64,000 bases of DNA from Utricularia gibba (GCA_002189035.1 CM007990.1:1984001-2048000), one strand, 5' to 3'; numbered from the stretch's first letter, positions 13,780-27,439 are shown. The notes: a model not told the origin generated them from the letters alone. Program-made: numbers and translations.

Positions 13780-14270
13780 AGAAAGCATAAACACAATGAA
13801 AGTATAGTATGAGTGTCAATTACATAAGGTTGATTATTGAAGAAAAAGTGTAGTCATAACCATATAAAAACCATCATGATTTTGTAAATGAGTTTTCAGA
13901 ATTGTAATAAACAAAAAAATAAAAATAAAACTGAACTTTAAAGCGGGAATGTTTCTAGGAGTCAAATCTTTTTCATTTTTTGTTTCTCATTTTTTGATTT
14001 TTGAGTAATTGGTTATAAGAACAAGTAATTGTCTATAATCTGTTACACTCTTATATAAGGAGGCGTTGGAATTGCCTAATATTATTCAGCTTTAGATGAT
14101 TAAGAAAACATGAAGAATTGCTAATAATTACACTCAAAATTGAATTATGTAAGTGTGTCTAAATATTGCCAATCACAAAATAGCTCAAGTATAAAGTCAC
14201 CATCCATCTATTAATAGCATATCTTGATTACAACAAATCAAACCAAAAGGGTAACTTTTTATGTAGTTTC
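13780..14270. repeat. Dispersed repeat R, copy 2 (partial, diverged)
   Basis: Contains the R-family blocks ATTGGTTATAAGAACAAGTAATTGTCTATAATC-like and TTACACTCTTATATAAGGAGGCG, matching 9735-10705, 16690-17810 and 32697-34020 in the same orientation. The edges are uncertain. Confidence 0.5.
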
Positions 14271-16689
14271 CATGACATTAAGAAGTTTAAGAGCATATTC
14301 ATTGAAAGCAATAAGAAGCTCATAAGTAGCGAAGAAATTTCACCATGAAAATACTTCAAAAGCAGAACAAACTTCATGAGATACAAGAGAATTTCCATGA
14401 AATTTTGTGAGGATTTTTGCTTTTATGAAAGGTACTTTGCTTTGCCAAAAAGATCCTTATTTACTTCTTCTTCTTTGCTTATATACTTGCAAAAAAAATA
14501 TTGATAAGATAGGACTTTCCCTATTTATCATGTATTTTGAACAAATTTCCTACAATCAACAATATATTCCCTTATTTTGCAAAAAAGTTGTTGACCCCCT
14601 AAAGACTATGCAAAGAATTAGAATATCATTGTATGAACTCTTAGTTCTATTCACCTTGTTGAATACGCAAAAGTAAGTCATTTTTTTTCCTTTCTTATAA
14701 TATTATTCCCATAAGTTCCAATCAATTATTAATTTGGTTGTTGGTTCAATTCATTAGAGGAAGGAAGTTTTCTAGATTATATAAATAAGATGTGTCAAGG
14801 CATTTAACTCATTACATGAATTAATTTGGCTAGATGTCCAAGGGAAGTCACATTGCAATTGCACCTAATTATATTTTCTGTCTTTGAGATGATATTTTTT
14901 CACTTCCTCAATTTTTATTCATAACTCTTGAAAATGGGGAAATTTAGGGATTTTCTTATTCACCATCACTTGAATTTTGAGAACTATACTAAAATTTTTT
15001 TCACACTTTCATTCAACAATGCTCACTGTTTAGCATCAAAGTTGCTCAAGGTACTTTTGCATCTCCTTCCCTCTTCAATAACTTCTACTTACAAGGATTG
15101 CAAAAACAACAATTTAAAAGAGTTTTGAAAAACTTTTAAAAGTTTGATTAATGTTGGTTTAAGGAAAGGTGGCTCCAATGTTTTTTCCTCAGCCTCCTCC
15201 CCCAACTAAATCAAGGCTGCCATCCATGATGGTCTGTCTTTCTTATGCAACGTTCAAAGTGGCATTTCCGTTTCCTTTTACACATCTTCATCCTCACATT
15301 TGTACTGACATTGGACATATCTCTCTACACCCTACATCATATGCTTTTCCACTCTTGTGGCATATTTTGTGTTGGCCCAATGGCAAGGCATTTCCCCTAA
15401 CCTCAGTAGCCAAGGAATCACAAACTTGAGAACCGATGGGGAGTCCAAGCACATGATTCTCAGCCAAGGTTCTTTGGAGTCCACCACCCATCGTTAGCAC
15501 CCGATAATGTGGAAAGTTCATCAAGCACTTCATGGTTGCAAATCAACTCTATGGTCTCCAGAAGGAAGTTCAACCATAAGTTCTTGAAATGCTTGATGGA
15601 GGCAAACTTCCAACCCTAGGAAATGGAGTAACTTACCAAGACGGATGACATACATCTTATGTTGTCATTTTATAAATGCATGAGTAAGCTTAGCAATGTT
15701 TTAGAGGACCTAAGTGCATTGTTAACTTCTACGTCCATGTGTAGAATTGGTTCTTAATTCTTGTTTTAATCTTATAAGTTCTTTTTTAACCATTATCATA
15801 TGGCTTCCATGTTATAATTGAAGGCTTTCACATGGCTTCTTACATCAACTCTTGATATGAAGTTGTTATGAAGTAACTTCTATGGTCAACTCTTGCTATG
15901 AATCTCGACGTAGGAAATTTGAAGGTAAGATGATGAGGATGGAAACTCAAGGGAGAGCTTTGGTGGATTTGAACCAGCCTCTACTCGAGAGGTGGTTCAA
16001 ATAAAAGATAGAGATAGCAATGCAATCAAATTTGAATCCTACATGCAAATGGAGCAACAATTGCAACAGCAACCGAGCCAGCTGAAAGTTGTCTAAAGCC
16101 ATGTAGCAAATGAAGATGGTGGAGCCACATAAAACCACTCCAAAAGAAAAGACCCGAAGCTTAACTTAGTACTTTGTTGCTCCCTTGGATGTAACTCATA
16201 GTATTATTCTCCATAAAAAATGATGCATAATGGGTGGTCATAATGATTTGTAGTGATTTCTTCCTTGATGATCAGTAATGCTAGTCCACAGTTAATGGGA
16301 GGTAACACTGAAAAATTTTCTTGATGTTGTTTTCCTTGGGTCTTAAGCACTACGGATACTTCGACAAGTACATATCTTGCCATGATGTCTCACGTAATTG
16401 AATAGGACATCTTCTCCCTCTTTCAGCAAAAACATATTTATTCAATCTCTTGGTCCACAAGATACATGACTTCTTGATGAGATCTAAGATTCAGATGAAA
16501 CCTTGATGAACTTGGCTACATAAAAAAGAAAAAACCAAACAGAACAAAGAAACTAAAAAAAGAAAGAAAGAAAGAAAAAAATAAAAAATAAAGAAAAATA
16601 AAAAATAGCATACATAACATAAAACACAAAAATAATCAAGCCCCTCAAAACGATGCCAAAAATTTGATAACAAATTATCACGATTGTGT
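14271..16689. other. Intergenic, no recognisable gene
   Basis: Open frames at 14407-14676, 15169-15429, 15294-15533 and 15947-16138 have no recognised domain and mutually overlap on opposite strands. Positions 15160-15620 and 15900-16140 have near-coding base composition and may be old transposon polyprotein, but I cannot assign a family. A purine-rich tract of A and G runs occupies about 16520-16610. Confidence 0.4.
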
Positions 16690-17810
16690 AAAAGGAGTTG
16701 TGAAGATAATTAACGAAAGAAACTTAAATAATGAAACTTAAGCAAAAATATTGTTTTTGAGACTGGAATTCTTTCCAATTATGTTCATATATTTCTATTC
16801 CTCTTTGGTTCTCGTGGGTATTCAATTATAGAAACATAGAATTACCTACATTTTCTTATACTCCCTTACAAGGAGGCACGATAATTGTCTCATGTAGTTC
16901 CTCCCTAGACGAACTGAAAGATAAGAAGTCCATATGTCGATTAGCTTTCCAACTATTCCCTTGCAATAAGGTCACTATTTTCCATTGTTGTGGGTACGAT
17001 CATGAAAAAAATACTATCTCCCTCAAATCGAAAGAGTGTAAGTTGGTACTTTTCACATTACTTCTCCTCAAAATTCAGAAAAAGTGACCAGCTAGCTATA
17101 CATGAGTCTTGATTATAGGTCATTATAGAAAGATTATACCATATTCACGTAAACACATATAAAACCCAATTGAATCTACAGAAGTGGAGAATTATTCATG
17201 AAATATAAAAGAAGAAGTCTCCTAATCTAGAAACAATGGGTTTAGCTGCAAACGACTATACAAAACATAAAACTCAAAGTAAAACTAGAGAGAAAATAGA
17301 AAATTTTTCTAGAGATTTGCAAAATCAAGTCTAAAATCTAAACTCTAAACTAGAAAGGCAAAATCTTCTTTTTTTATCTACACTTGGTGGCTCATAAATT
17401 ATGTTGCTATTTTTGTATGTCTTTCAAGGAACCTTACCGATGCTCTGATACTACAATGCAATTGTCATTTCTTTTATCAGTCACAATTGTATCCCACACA
17501 TTAAGACTTATCATCAATACCATTGTGTTCTTCCATAAATCATGGAAGATATCTTTTTGAAAATAACTTTGTTTGTCACCTTATGTTGCTTGTTTTTCAA
17601 CCTTTTATTACCTCTCCAATTATATAATTAAACACAAATAAATTTCATAATAATAAATATAATTATTCTAATATAAGTAAAATACATAAATTATATTATA
17701 AGATCTATAACTTATATTATAATTTCATAATAATAAAGATAATTATCCTAATATCAAAAAAAATTAATCACATTTAATTAAAGATTATAATAAAATCCCA
17801 ATTAACACTA
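16690..17810. repeat. Dispersed repeat R, copy 3
   Basis: Blocks in R order: TTATGTTCATATATTTCTATTCCTC, CTCCCTTACAAGGAGGCACG, CTCCCTAGACGAAC, GGTTTAGCTGCAAACGACTATAC, and GATGCTCTGATACTACAATGC. All align to copy 4 (32697-34020) in the same orientation. The 3' AT-rich part contains an internal direct repeat (17641 and 17723) and a palindrome around ATAAGATCTAT. Confidence 0.65.
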
Positions 17811-19580
17811 CTAGTTTTCTTTAGACTTTTTATGCCTATTTTCTAATTGAGTATAACAAGTTTCATTATATTCATCATTTATGAGATGTCAATGAATGTT
17901 ATCTAATGTTTTCATGTATATCATATTTTATAAAGTGTTAAATCAACGAGTTCTTTTATGTTTATTTTTCATTAGAATATTATTTAATTGATGGTAATTG
18001 TGTAATTACATATACACAATTGAATTCATAGCAAATTGATGATTTTTGGATTTTTAAAAGTGATAAAAAATAAACAGCGATAAAACGAATAGACGAGTTT
18101 GAAACCTAGAAAATAATGATTTTGGATCAAGCCTCTATTAAGGAGAATATTACCCCTATGTGTGGATATAAATCTCAAGGATTGAGTTGCTTGTGCAAGT
18201 TATGAAATTATAAAATAGTATTATGCTCATAAACTACCATCACTCATTTTATGAAATTATAAAATTAACCGCGTCACTAGAACAATTTTACCTTATATGA
18301 TAACTTATGTTTCTCTATATTCAATCATAATCCTTTCATTCTCATAGACATATTAGATTAAATATAATTTGATAACAATGTGTAATTGAACTCTTTTCCC
18401 TAAGAATTTGAGATTAATTTATAATTTTCAATTTTTATAGGATTTTACGGTAATAAAGAATACATTAACAAAAAAACATTGCAAAAAAAAAAATTAAAAC
18501 TCAAATCAAATCTCAAAAAATATAGTAAAACAATTATACATGTAGGGATTTGCACAAATAAGACTTTATCTGAAAATCCTTAGCCACATGCATCTACATG
18601 CATATGTTTAATTCTAACATAAAAATAACTATGAAAAGTGAAAGAGAAAATCAATCAGAAAAACATTTATAATAACTAGAGATGAAAGTTGGGCAAGGTT
18701 ATGATTCAAAGGGGTCTCACCAAAAATCAGAGTAGGATCGATTTGAAGCACGATTACATATATTATTATTGACATAGCCATTGCCCTAATATTGGTTGGG
18801 TCGGGTTAGCCCTATTTGGCCCACAGGATTATAATATAGTAAATAAAATATTTTATAAAATATTAAATATTTATATTTATATTTGTTAAATAATCTATAT
18901 AAAATAATTTAAAAATCCTATGTGAATTCTGAATTCGTATAATTTATTCCAAAATAACATAATGCATGTAAAAAGAATTAAAATTATCTGAAACTAAAAA
19001 AAATTATAACATTACATCAAAATATCAATTATTATTTGAATCTTATATGTATGTTTGAACCTCTTACATTTCAATATCTTCATTTGTTTCAAATAAACAT
19101 ATAAATTCAAAATATATTATTAAAATAGCTATAAAAATCACAATGAATAAAAAAAATATTACAAATAATTGATTATTGGAAGTGTCGAGTTCCCTCAATT
19201 CATGTAACCAATTACGTGTGTAAATAAAATATTGCACCATATTCAGAAGTAATCTACTTCTATAATTACTCAAAATACAACTTACAATGCTAAAAATAGA
19301 CGATGAAATAATTGTAGTTATTAGATAATCAAACTATCTTTCACCACTACTAATTTTAGAAACAATAATTGTTCTTCTTCTAATATTTTAGAATATTCAC
19401 ATTAGAATCATCATCTTCATTTTTCATATCCAAATATATATCAAGTTCACATTTAACTTTTCTTGAAAACAGTTACTTCATTTTTTTACAACAATTCTAT
19501 AATTGTATATAGAAAAAAGTATACATAATATAAAAACTATTATATTAAATTAAATATAACAATGTAAAAAATGAACGTTC
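17811..19580. other. AT-rich spacer with possible hAT end
   Basis: No gene recognised. Around 18676-18830 the sequence AGAGATGAAAGTTGGGC, and further on TTGGGTCGGGTTAGCCC, resembles the terminal and subterminal GC-rich motifs of Ac-like hAT elements. This fits the hAT transposase remnant that follows, but no paired terminus was found. Confidence 0.35.
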
Positions 19581-20690
19581 CTCAAGAAATAGCTTAGAAG
19601 AAGACATATTTGATCCTTTTAACTTTGAACATTCTTCTCTATATGAAATGAAATCTTTCAATATATTTACACTAGACTGATCATATAATATCTATAATTA
19701 TTTATAAACATGAAATAATCTTCTCAATGCTATTTTAACTCTATCCACTTTCTCTTTATATGTATAAGGATCAAGTTTTTCATAACATTATCTCAAAAAT
19801 TCCAACTTTGTATTTGGATCAAGTACACATTCAAATATAGAAGTGATAGAATATTTATCTTAATACTTATCAAATTTCTCTTTCATTTCTAATACTATTG
19901 TTTTTATCACTTAATATTTGAAACTTGTAAAAAAATACAAGTTGCAAGTGGGATATTGAGATCCTGATACCAAGTTTGTAATCTCATAAAATGATTCAAA
20001 AGATCATAGATCTTCATTGATGTCTCCCACTCATCCTTCGTTAGATTAATAAGAGAATTACAAATACTGTAGCATGACATATTGATTGCAAAATAATACT
20101 TTAAGGCAATATGTAATATTAAATAAGTAAAATTCTATCTATTAGGTACATCTTACTTTAAGAAAACCCTCACTAAGATCTTCTAAGTGCTCATTCATGA
20201 TATACTTTTCAAATTCTCTCATTCTGTCTTGTGAAGATCTAACATATGTAACACAAGTTGTAATTTTTTTCAAAACAATATCTGTTACTTTCAATCCTTT
20301 CTTAACAATCAAATTCAAGATATTAACACAACACTTTATATGAAAAAAATAACTATCACATAACAACTCATTCTGCATTTGAAACATTTCTTTTAAAATT
20401 CTGCCCATACTATCATTGGATGTAGCATTATCTAATGTAATCGAAAAGATTTTTGAAACTATTCGTCAATCTCTCAGTACTCTAGTTTGCCTACTAATAA
20501 CTCTCCAATATATGGATCATTCAATTCTACAAATGCAATCAATTTAGAGTTTAATTTCAAATTTTCATGAACATAATAAGCAATCACATTTATACATCTT
20601 TCTACAGTAATAATTGTTCGAGTATGTGATGTTAAAGAAATTCTTCCAGAAATAAAGGATAATAAAGATGTCATTCATTCCTTCTCATTA
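19580..20690 (-). pseudogene. Decayed hAT (Ac/RICESLEEPER-like) transposase
   Basis: The minus strand encodes an HIKCCVNILNLIVKKGLK segment at 20408-20142. This matches the conserved hAT stretch with a Cys/His core and HILNLIV, followed by the SSQDRMREF motif. An upstream segment lies at 20674-20474. Downstream, around 20050-19960, is LTKDEWETSMKIYDLLNHF, matching the hAT LT-x-x-EW helix. Frames change between segments and stops occur, so it is not functional. The dimerisation (hATC) domain is not clearly visible. Confidence 0.75.
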
Positions 20691-21685
20691 GTATAGATCT
20701 TCATACAATCAGTTCTTATATTTATTTTTCATTGATATGGGCAGCTAAGCACCAAGTGGTGCTTTAGGAACAAATGAGAGAAGCATATGCTTATTGTTTA
20801 TTAAGTCATACTAATCATATAATTATGCTATTTTCTTAATAAACTAGGATATATACATGAGAAAAAAATAGTAGTATGTTCATCATAAGTTAACTCTACT
20901 TAAAGATAGACCAAAGGTTAAAAGAAGTTAAAGATTTAGCTAAACTTAAACTTATACTGTTTAAATGAATGTTTTTTAGTTGGTGTGGAATAAGAATAGT
21001 GATAAATATGGTATTTTTAGAAATCTCAAAACATTACATTGTTTCTTTTCAGACTTAACTTTGATTTCTTCATTTATTATTTTACTTCATTCTATTGTAG
21101 AACTATATTAGCCTCAAGTTAGACTTAATCTTCATTGTGACAAAAACATAATATATCAAACGTCACAGAACAAATATAATGCTTTTTGTGTTTTAACCTA
21201 ATTCATTATACTTGTATTTTTTTATGATTGATTGTAAATTAAACTTATAAATTTATTTAATATGTAGAATTGCATTTATATGATGTGTGAATTCCTTGTT
21301 TATCAGTTAGATTTTGATTTCTTGTCAAATTGACAAAAAATATTCTAAAAATTGATAAAATACATTTTTTCTTGATAAAAATTAAAATTAATGTAAAGTA
21401 TGTAAAATTAATAACAAAATAGAGCATAAAGGTAGGTATAAATAACTTTAAGCAATGATTAAAAAACATGTTTTGAAAACATACAAAATCAATTATCACT
21501 AATAATAAATGTAGATATAAAATTTTATGTTAATCATATTTGTATTTATTAAAAAAAGAAAACAGTTTTAAAAATTTATATATTTTATTTATTTATATTT
21601 CTTTTATAAAATGAGTATTATTGAAACAAATTATATAAAAAGGTGATTTTTCTAATTTCATTTTGTTAAGATGATTATTTTTCTC
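20691..21685. other. Intergenic, upstream of the PRKRIP1-like gene
   Basis: AT-rich, with no domain-bearing open frame. The short frame at 21257-21499 (-) is hydrophobic by base composition only. Confidence 0.5.
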
Positions 21686-21693
21686 TATATATT
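21686..21693 (+). promoter_or_regulatory. TATA box of the PRKRIP1-like gene
   Basis: TATATATT lies 67 bp upstream of the ATG at 21760, followed by a CT-rich leader. Assigned by consensus and position. Confidence 0.5.
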
Positions 21694-21759
21694 TGTGGGA
21701 GGGGTCCTTTCTCCCCCTCCAAAAAACTCTAGGGCTCGAGAGGAAGGAGACGAAAATCG

Positions 21760-22611
21760 ATGTCGTCGTCATTGGGACGGCCGTCGTTGGCCTCCGCGGG
21801 AGATTTGCAGGTGGTCTCGGTCTCCGAAAAGAGTGTCTTGTCTCGCCCACCGTTGCCACCTTCTTCATCATCCACTGCGATAGTGGAGTACGCACCCCCT
21901 GCGGCAAATCCTGAGGATGAGGATCTTGAAATTAAGCTCCGGAGGATCATTGATTGCGTTCCAGTTCGCGTCAGCAACACTTCAGGTAGCTCCGCTGGTT
22001 CAGGCTCAGGAGACTTCCACCAGGTATTCACCATGCCCTTGATAGATTTGTCGTCAATTGCTGTTGATTCTCATCATCGGACCATGATAGGATTTTTTTC
22101 CAGGAAATTAAATGTTCGTATAATGTAGCAGGCTAATTAGAATTTTCCCTTGAAAGTAAATCCTCTTTTGAAGACAAAAACATGGGATTGTTTGCTGCTC
22201 AGCAGCACCAGGAATAATGTAGCTGCTGTGTTAGTGAAACTGTGTTTTGGTTGAGCTCTATGACTTGGAGCAGTCTTCATTTTGCAGTTCTTGAGTAGTT
22301 AATTGCCGGCGTTCCGATTGTGTAATATCTCCCTGATTAATGGGTTGCAGTATCGCCAAATGCGAAGGAAAGAACAAGATCGCCTCGCGAGAATGGATGC
22401 AGACTTCCAGAAGAGGAAGGCGATCGCAGAATTCAACCAGAGAAGGGAAGAACGACTGAAAGCTGCTGAGGAGCTCACAGCCAAAAAGCGCATGAAACGC
22501 CAAAAGAAAAAGCAAAGGAAGAAAGCAACGAGAGGGAGTGGGGCAGCTCAGGGAGAGGAGGAGCATCGTCACACGGAACAGTCATCGGAATCCGACGGAT
22601 CAGATGAATGA
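21760..22611 (+). CDS. PRKR-interacting protein 1 homologue (spliceosome-associated)
   Basis: Two exons, 21760-22023 and 22351-22611, joined in phase 0 across a GT-AG intron; 174 residues. Exon 1 carries the family signature EYAPPAANPEDEDLEIKLRR followed by VPVRVSNTSGSSAGSGSGDF. Exon 2 starts YRQMRRKEQDRLARMD and forms a long charged helix, then a very basic tail (AKKRMKRQKKKQRKK) and an acidic Ser/Glu end. In animals PRKRIP1 is a coiled-coil component of the catalytic spliceosome; a nuclear splicing role here is inferred from family membership. The ATG was chosen because it gives the usual short Ser-rich start and lies 67 bp after a TATA-like box. It is convergent with the LARP6-like gene, with 422 bp between the stop codons. 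The length is normal and nothing is broken. Confidence 0.95.
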
Positions 22612-23033
22612 CTACTTGTCTGTGCGTAGGAGCATAATGTGTTACAAGAGTTGTTCTTCTCAACTTTCGCCAGAGACTGCACATTCTGCCTTCATCTGAA
22701 ACTGGCAAAAGTAGACGGAGATGTGGACGATTTATCAAATTCGCAAGTCATGCACATTCTATCATGTTACGACAAACAATCAGTAAAGCAGCTTCTATTC
22801 CTCATATATGGAGTGGAGAGGGGTTCGCATTCAGTGACATGTGTTATTATATACTTTTCTCTAAATTAATGCCTGTGCATAATGGATGATGACACCACCC
22901 AACAACCATCTACAGCTCTTGCCCAAGGCACCAAGACTTGCATCACTATCGGATCTGATGGATCCGCATTCGCCGATTGCCACACCGTAGGTTGCTGTGG
23001 GGACTAACTTGGTCTCTGCAATGGAAACAATTC
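22612..23033. other. 3' intergenic region between convergent genes
   Basis: Holds the 3' UTRs of the PRKRIP1-like (+) and LARP6-like (-) genes. No additional gene is supported. Confidence 0.6.
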
Positions 23034-26000
23034 TCATTTCATAGGCAATGGCTTCCCACGACCCATCGAGAATCCTTTTGTGCCATCCGGCATGCGAGGA
23101 ATGGGAGATGATTTAGCTGCGCTATTCTTTTCGCTGTCCAAAGGTGGGCAACCCAAGATGCTGCTGCTGCTGCCTCCATTCGTATGCTGCTGCTGCCGGC
23201 CACGCGTTTGTCCCTTTTCCTTGCCCTTGCCACCACCGCCTGTTGCAGACTTTCGCCCTTTCTTGTTCTTAGAATTATCCTCAACCTGTCAGTAAAGATG
23301 AGATTAAACCAGGCTTCAGGATCTTTTGATCCCCATCCAGAAAGATCATGTAATGTAGTTAGCGCAGATGATGCCACATATACGACAGTTTTCACCTGAA
23401 GGTCATTACTAGATTCATCAGATTGTGATGGACCTTCACACTGGGTCTCAGCCATACCCCCATTCTTGCTTAAGCTCTGACCATCAGTGTAAACTTTCTT
23501 TGTTCGTGTATGAGTAGGCTTTACCTGAAATGCGTGCATCAACTTCCACAAAGTTATACAAATGACCAAATGTTCATGTCAAGAAGAAACAAATCAGGCA
23601 TACCGTGTGCGAGCACGATGGTTGTTATAATTTTTTTTTTTTACGAGAAAATGATCCTTATCAGGGCAAAAACATCTTGAAATGAATACTTGATGCAGTA
23701 ACGCTTTCCACAACTTACAGCAATTTTAAGAAGTAAACGAACTTTCAGCCCGTTCCTCCAAGTCCCATCATCATTTAGATCTGTAACCTGCAAAATTCCA
23801 GTGTGGTAAATGTCCAAGAACAGGATAAGTGTATCCAAGAATGCAGATGAATAAGAACATGAACATAACATACTGCTTTTTCAGCTGCCTCAGTAGATTC
23901 ATATTCCACAAACGCATGAAGCTGCTTGAAGATGGAAAAGGCAGAAATGTGAAAGAAGTCGCACACATAAAACCACATTACAGGACAAGAGTTAGAAACA
24001 ACCAATATCACAATCCCATGAATTATTGAGGAATTGTATCACATATCAAAAAGGAAATACTAGTTGCCACTGAACTGTCTACCTTTCCACTTAAGTTCAA
24101 TGCATCCCCTTTGCTAGTTTTTAATGCAGATGATGCGCCATTCCAAGTCTGGGGTGGACATGTCCGAATAGACTTTACCCTGGTAGAATATTAACAAATG
24201 AATCCAAGATCTAAACAATTTTTCTTCCATAAAAAACCTGTCAGTTCCATCATCTCTGAAAAATTCACAATCATATACCTCCCCACAGAAGAGAAAATTT
24301 TCATGAGATTCTGATGGGAATGGTCCTCAGGTAGATTTTCTGCAACAACAATTCGCCCCTGCAGAGAATGAGATGCATTGATCAAGGAAAAGTTTATGAT
24401 TCGAAAGATGGCCTTCAAGCCAAAATAATTAACTTCAGAAAAATGCATAAAGGGTGGACAGGTGCAGATTCAAAGCAACACGTTTGTATTGGCCTGATGA
24501 GTAAGAGTACCGTCAAGGGTAAAATAGATGAACTGAATAGGTAAAACCTACTTGCAGCTCTTCCATGTCAGACTCAGTCAAGGGTTGCTGGCGTTTAACC
24601 TTTTTCCCATCTTCGCTAACTACCTGCAGAAAATCATCAAGAAGGCAAAGAAAAAATGTGAATGACGAAAAGAGATTCAGCATGACATCATTTGCATAAA
24701 AGAGAAACCAGTATTTCACTGGAAAAAAATTACCAATTTATTAGAAGCCCTTAGAATACTGGCAAGCTGCGAGTTATCAGTAATGGAATTTTTGATCTTC
24801 TTGAATGCAGCTACCACCGAGATTGGCACTGAAGAAGTATTCAAATAATGTGGAAATTTAAGAAGAAAGAAGTTTCAAAAAAAACAAAAAAACCCTTGAT
24901 TTTAATCCTTGAACAAAAAACCCCACTTCATTTGGTAGCTAAATTGTACATATATGTCACACGAGATTTCTTCGTTCTCAGCCATCTGACTCATCATAAT
25001 GCTAATTACAGAATTAGCACAACAACATGCACATGGAACATATAAGTCGGGTCCTCTGAAACATCTCAATGCTCAACAAAAATGTTAACGCATACAGCCA
25101 AAATATTATTGACGCAACACTAACTACCTGATCCCAAGCATACAAGACTAGTGGCAGCAACAGCTATAAACCACCAGAGGAAAACAAACGCTAATCTATT
25201 TGTGTAAGTAAATCCAGGCTAACGGGAGAAGGGCCAGATAATTGTAATTAGCTGCATGGAAAGATTTTAACAGAAACAAAATATCTGTGCTTTAGTCTCA
25301 GATGAATCAATAAATAAGGTATGATCTAAACAAAAGGCAACACCACAGATGGAAGATTGTAGGTAAGTTATTCTCAGACAGCTAAATCAAAGAAAAAATG
25401 GGAAAATCGTACCAAATCCATCCAGATCGTTGCACATGAATCTAAACAATTGATCAGTCGTAGCAAGATTGATGTCACTGAAATAAAACTCTACCTGAAA
25501 TACACATAGACATACTACATTCAACTTTTGACATCAGATGAAGTTCAACCTAGAAAAATTCCAGAACAAACTATTTTACAATCTCGGCCGATTCAGCCAT
25601 TATAAGAATAGCAGCATTTTAAATAAAAAAAAAATGGTAAGTGGATTGGATTCTAAGAATATCAGATCCAGGATATTTCCAGCCGATGCAATCAGAGAGC
25701 AACATGCAGAAACTCTATCCAGTGCACGATAAGATGTATCGCCACTTCAACTGTCACCAAGCCAACCAGATACGTAATAAAACGCATTGTAGCTGAAAAG
25801 TGCACCTGATTGATCACTTTCTGGTGAGCATCCGACAGCCCATTTCTCAGAGGAATCACGGCGCCGTTTTTAGCATCAGCAGGCTGGCACACAGGGTTCA
25901 TATTGTAACCAAAAAACGGCACCACCTTCTGGGGTAACAGCTATCATACCCATAAAAAGCGGGCATAAGTGGGTGTGCAAAAGCCGGTGGCCTCGCGTAT

Positions 26001-26137
26001 ATAGGCTTAATCAACTGGGCAGGAGGCTGCGGCGGCGGCGCAGAAGAGGAGGATAGGGGAACGAATTCAGGAGCTTCCGCGTTGAGCTTCGACGATGTTG
26101 CCGAGTTTAGGGCATCGGAATCCTGGGGTTGATCCAT
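23034..26137 (-). CDS. La-related protein 6 (LARP6 B/C type), possible frameshift in exon 1
   Basis: RNA-binding protein. Exons: 26137-25806, 25494-25413, 24828-24734, 24623-24552, 24358-24279, 24179-24083, 23921-23874, 23787-23719, 23524-23396, 23285-23034; all junctions are GT-AG and exons 2-10 stay in frame. About 418 residues. N-terminus: a PAM2 motif LNAEAPEFVP (residues 18-27), which binds the MLLE domain of poly(A)-binding protein and marks plant LARP6B/C. The La motif spans exons 1-4 (GLSDAHQKVINQ, VEFYFSDINLATTDQL, FRFMCNDLDGF, SQLASILRASNKL). The RRM spans exons 5-8 (GRIVVAENLPEDHSHQNLMK, LHAFVEYESTEAAEKA). A SUZ-C-like end PRMPDGTKGFSMGRGKP closes it. Oddity: the frame from the ATG is lost near 25925-25960 and resumes one frame away before the La motif; a one-base deletion fits, and no usable intron is seen. 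Confidence 0.9.
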
Positions 26138-26333
26138 CGATTGCAGCGATAATCAGCAGATTGATTCCCGGTCGGCAGATCGAATCGTAGAATTAGTTGA
26201 ATCGTGGGATCAGTCGTGCGATCTGCAGTTTGATGAACTGAACCGAGTTGGGAAAAATCTTGTTGCGTAGGGCACAGACGTAGCGGCTGACTGTGAGGAA
26301 CAGTACAAAGCGCTTTCTTCGGGTTTCAACACC

Positions 26334-26340
26334 TTATATA
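26334..26340 (-). promoter_or_regulatory. TATA box of the LARP6-like gene
   Basis: TATATAA on the minus strand, about 200 bp upstream of the ATG at 26137. This gives a leader of around 165 bp. Consensus-based. Confidence 0.5.
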
Positions 26341-26341
26341 G

Positions 26342-27439
26342 TGGTGCACTCACTCACTCCATCCTCACCTTTCCCAGTTACATTTTTTCAGCTGCGGATA
26401 CCACAAAAAATTATATGGGATGATTATTTTGCAATTTGAGTTTTTTTTTTATGATGAAATTAAAATTGTATACTGTTTTCTAAATTAATGAAAACACCAA
26501 TAATTTAAGATATTCACTTTAAAAATTAAAAAAAAAATCATACGGTCTTCTAAATCTTGCGGTATACATAATATTAAAGTATAATCGTCAGTCATATGAA
26601 TGTTTTTCAATTATCTTTATGATATTCAAGGAAAACTCTCCTTTCCTGGTCACTCCAGTTGCTTTCTTTTTATGACGCACAAAAAAACATTCAAACCAAA
26701 TGAGGGTGCGGATTGGGTATACAAAAATTCTAAATATGTAATTTATTAATTATTCATCATTTTTACTTAACATATAAAAATGAATTAGACTGCGTCTAAT
26801 GCTATTCGAAAAATTGCATAATTTCCCCAATAACTTTCGAAAATTCGAAGTCAGCACCAACCTTGAAGCCATATAACTTCACGAGTGCCGAATATGATAA
26901 ACATATGTGAAAAAAAATAGGCAATTGAGTCACGTTGGGGTATTGTAAAATAATCTAGTTCTCATTAAATGCTTCCTATAAAAAACTTCGCATTAAATGG
27001 AATTTATTAAATGCTTTTAAGACAAATGCAGCGTGCAGGGTTTGCTGGGAGGCCCACCAGTTGCGAAGCCCATGAGAGGTCTGCAGTCCATACGGTAACC
27101 CTAACGTCCCCCGATTCATGTGTGTCTTCAGTAGGAATAACCGTAACAAAGAAGGTTATGTGTTCGAGTTAATGCATAGTGTTTACGTACTGCATTTGTT
27201 ATTCAGTTAACTCAAGATAAGATGAAAGCATCGCTGTTGAAAAGAAAAGAAATTATAAATCTTTATTAATATTTTTGCATGAATCTATAATCTTAAAAAT
27301 TAGACTTCCGATCAATAAGTTGATAAAGTCTCAAAAATAGTTGAAACTGGTTAACCTACCAAGCTTTGATGAAAATATCCATTTACAAAATTTTTATAGG
27401 ACATGTCATTGAAAGAGAAACTCAGCGTAATTTTTCAAA
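26342..27439. other. Intergenic, no recognisable gene
   Basis: Upstream side of the LARP6-like gene. AT-rich, with no open frame carrying a domain. Confidence 0.5.

Noticed and set aside
22258-22738. Minus-strand frames over PRKRIP1 exon 2
   Set aside because: Antisense shadows of a well-supported coding exon.
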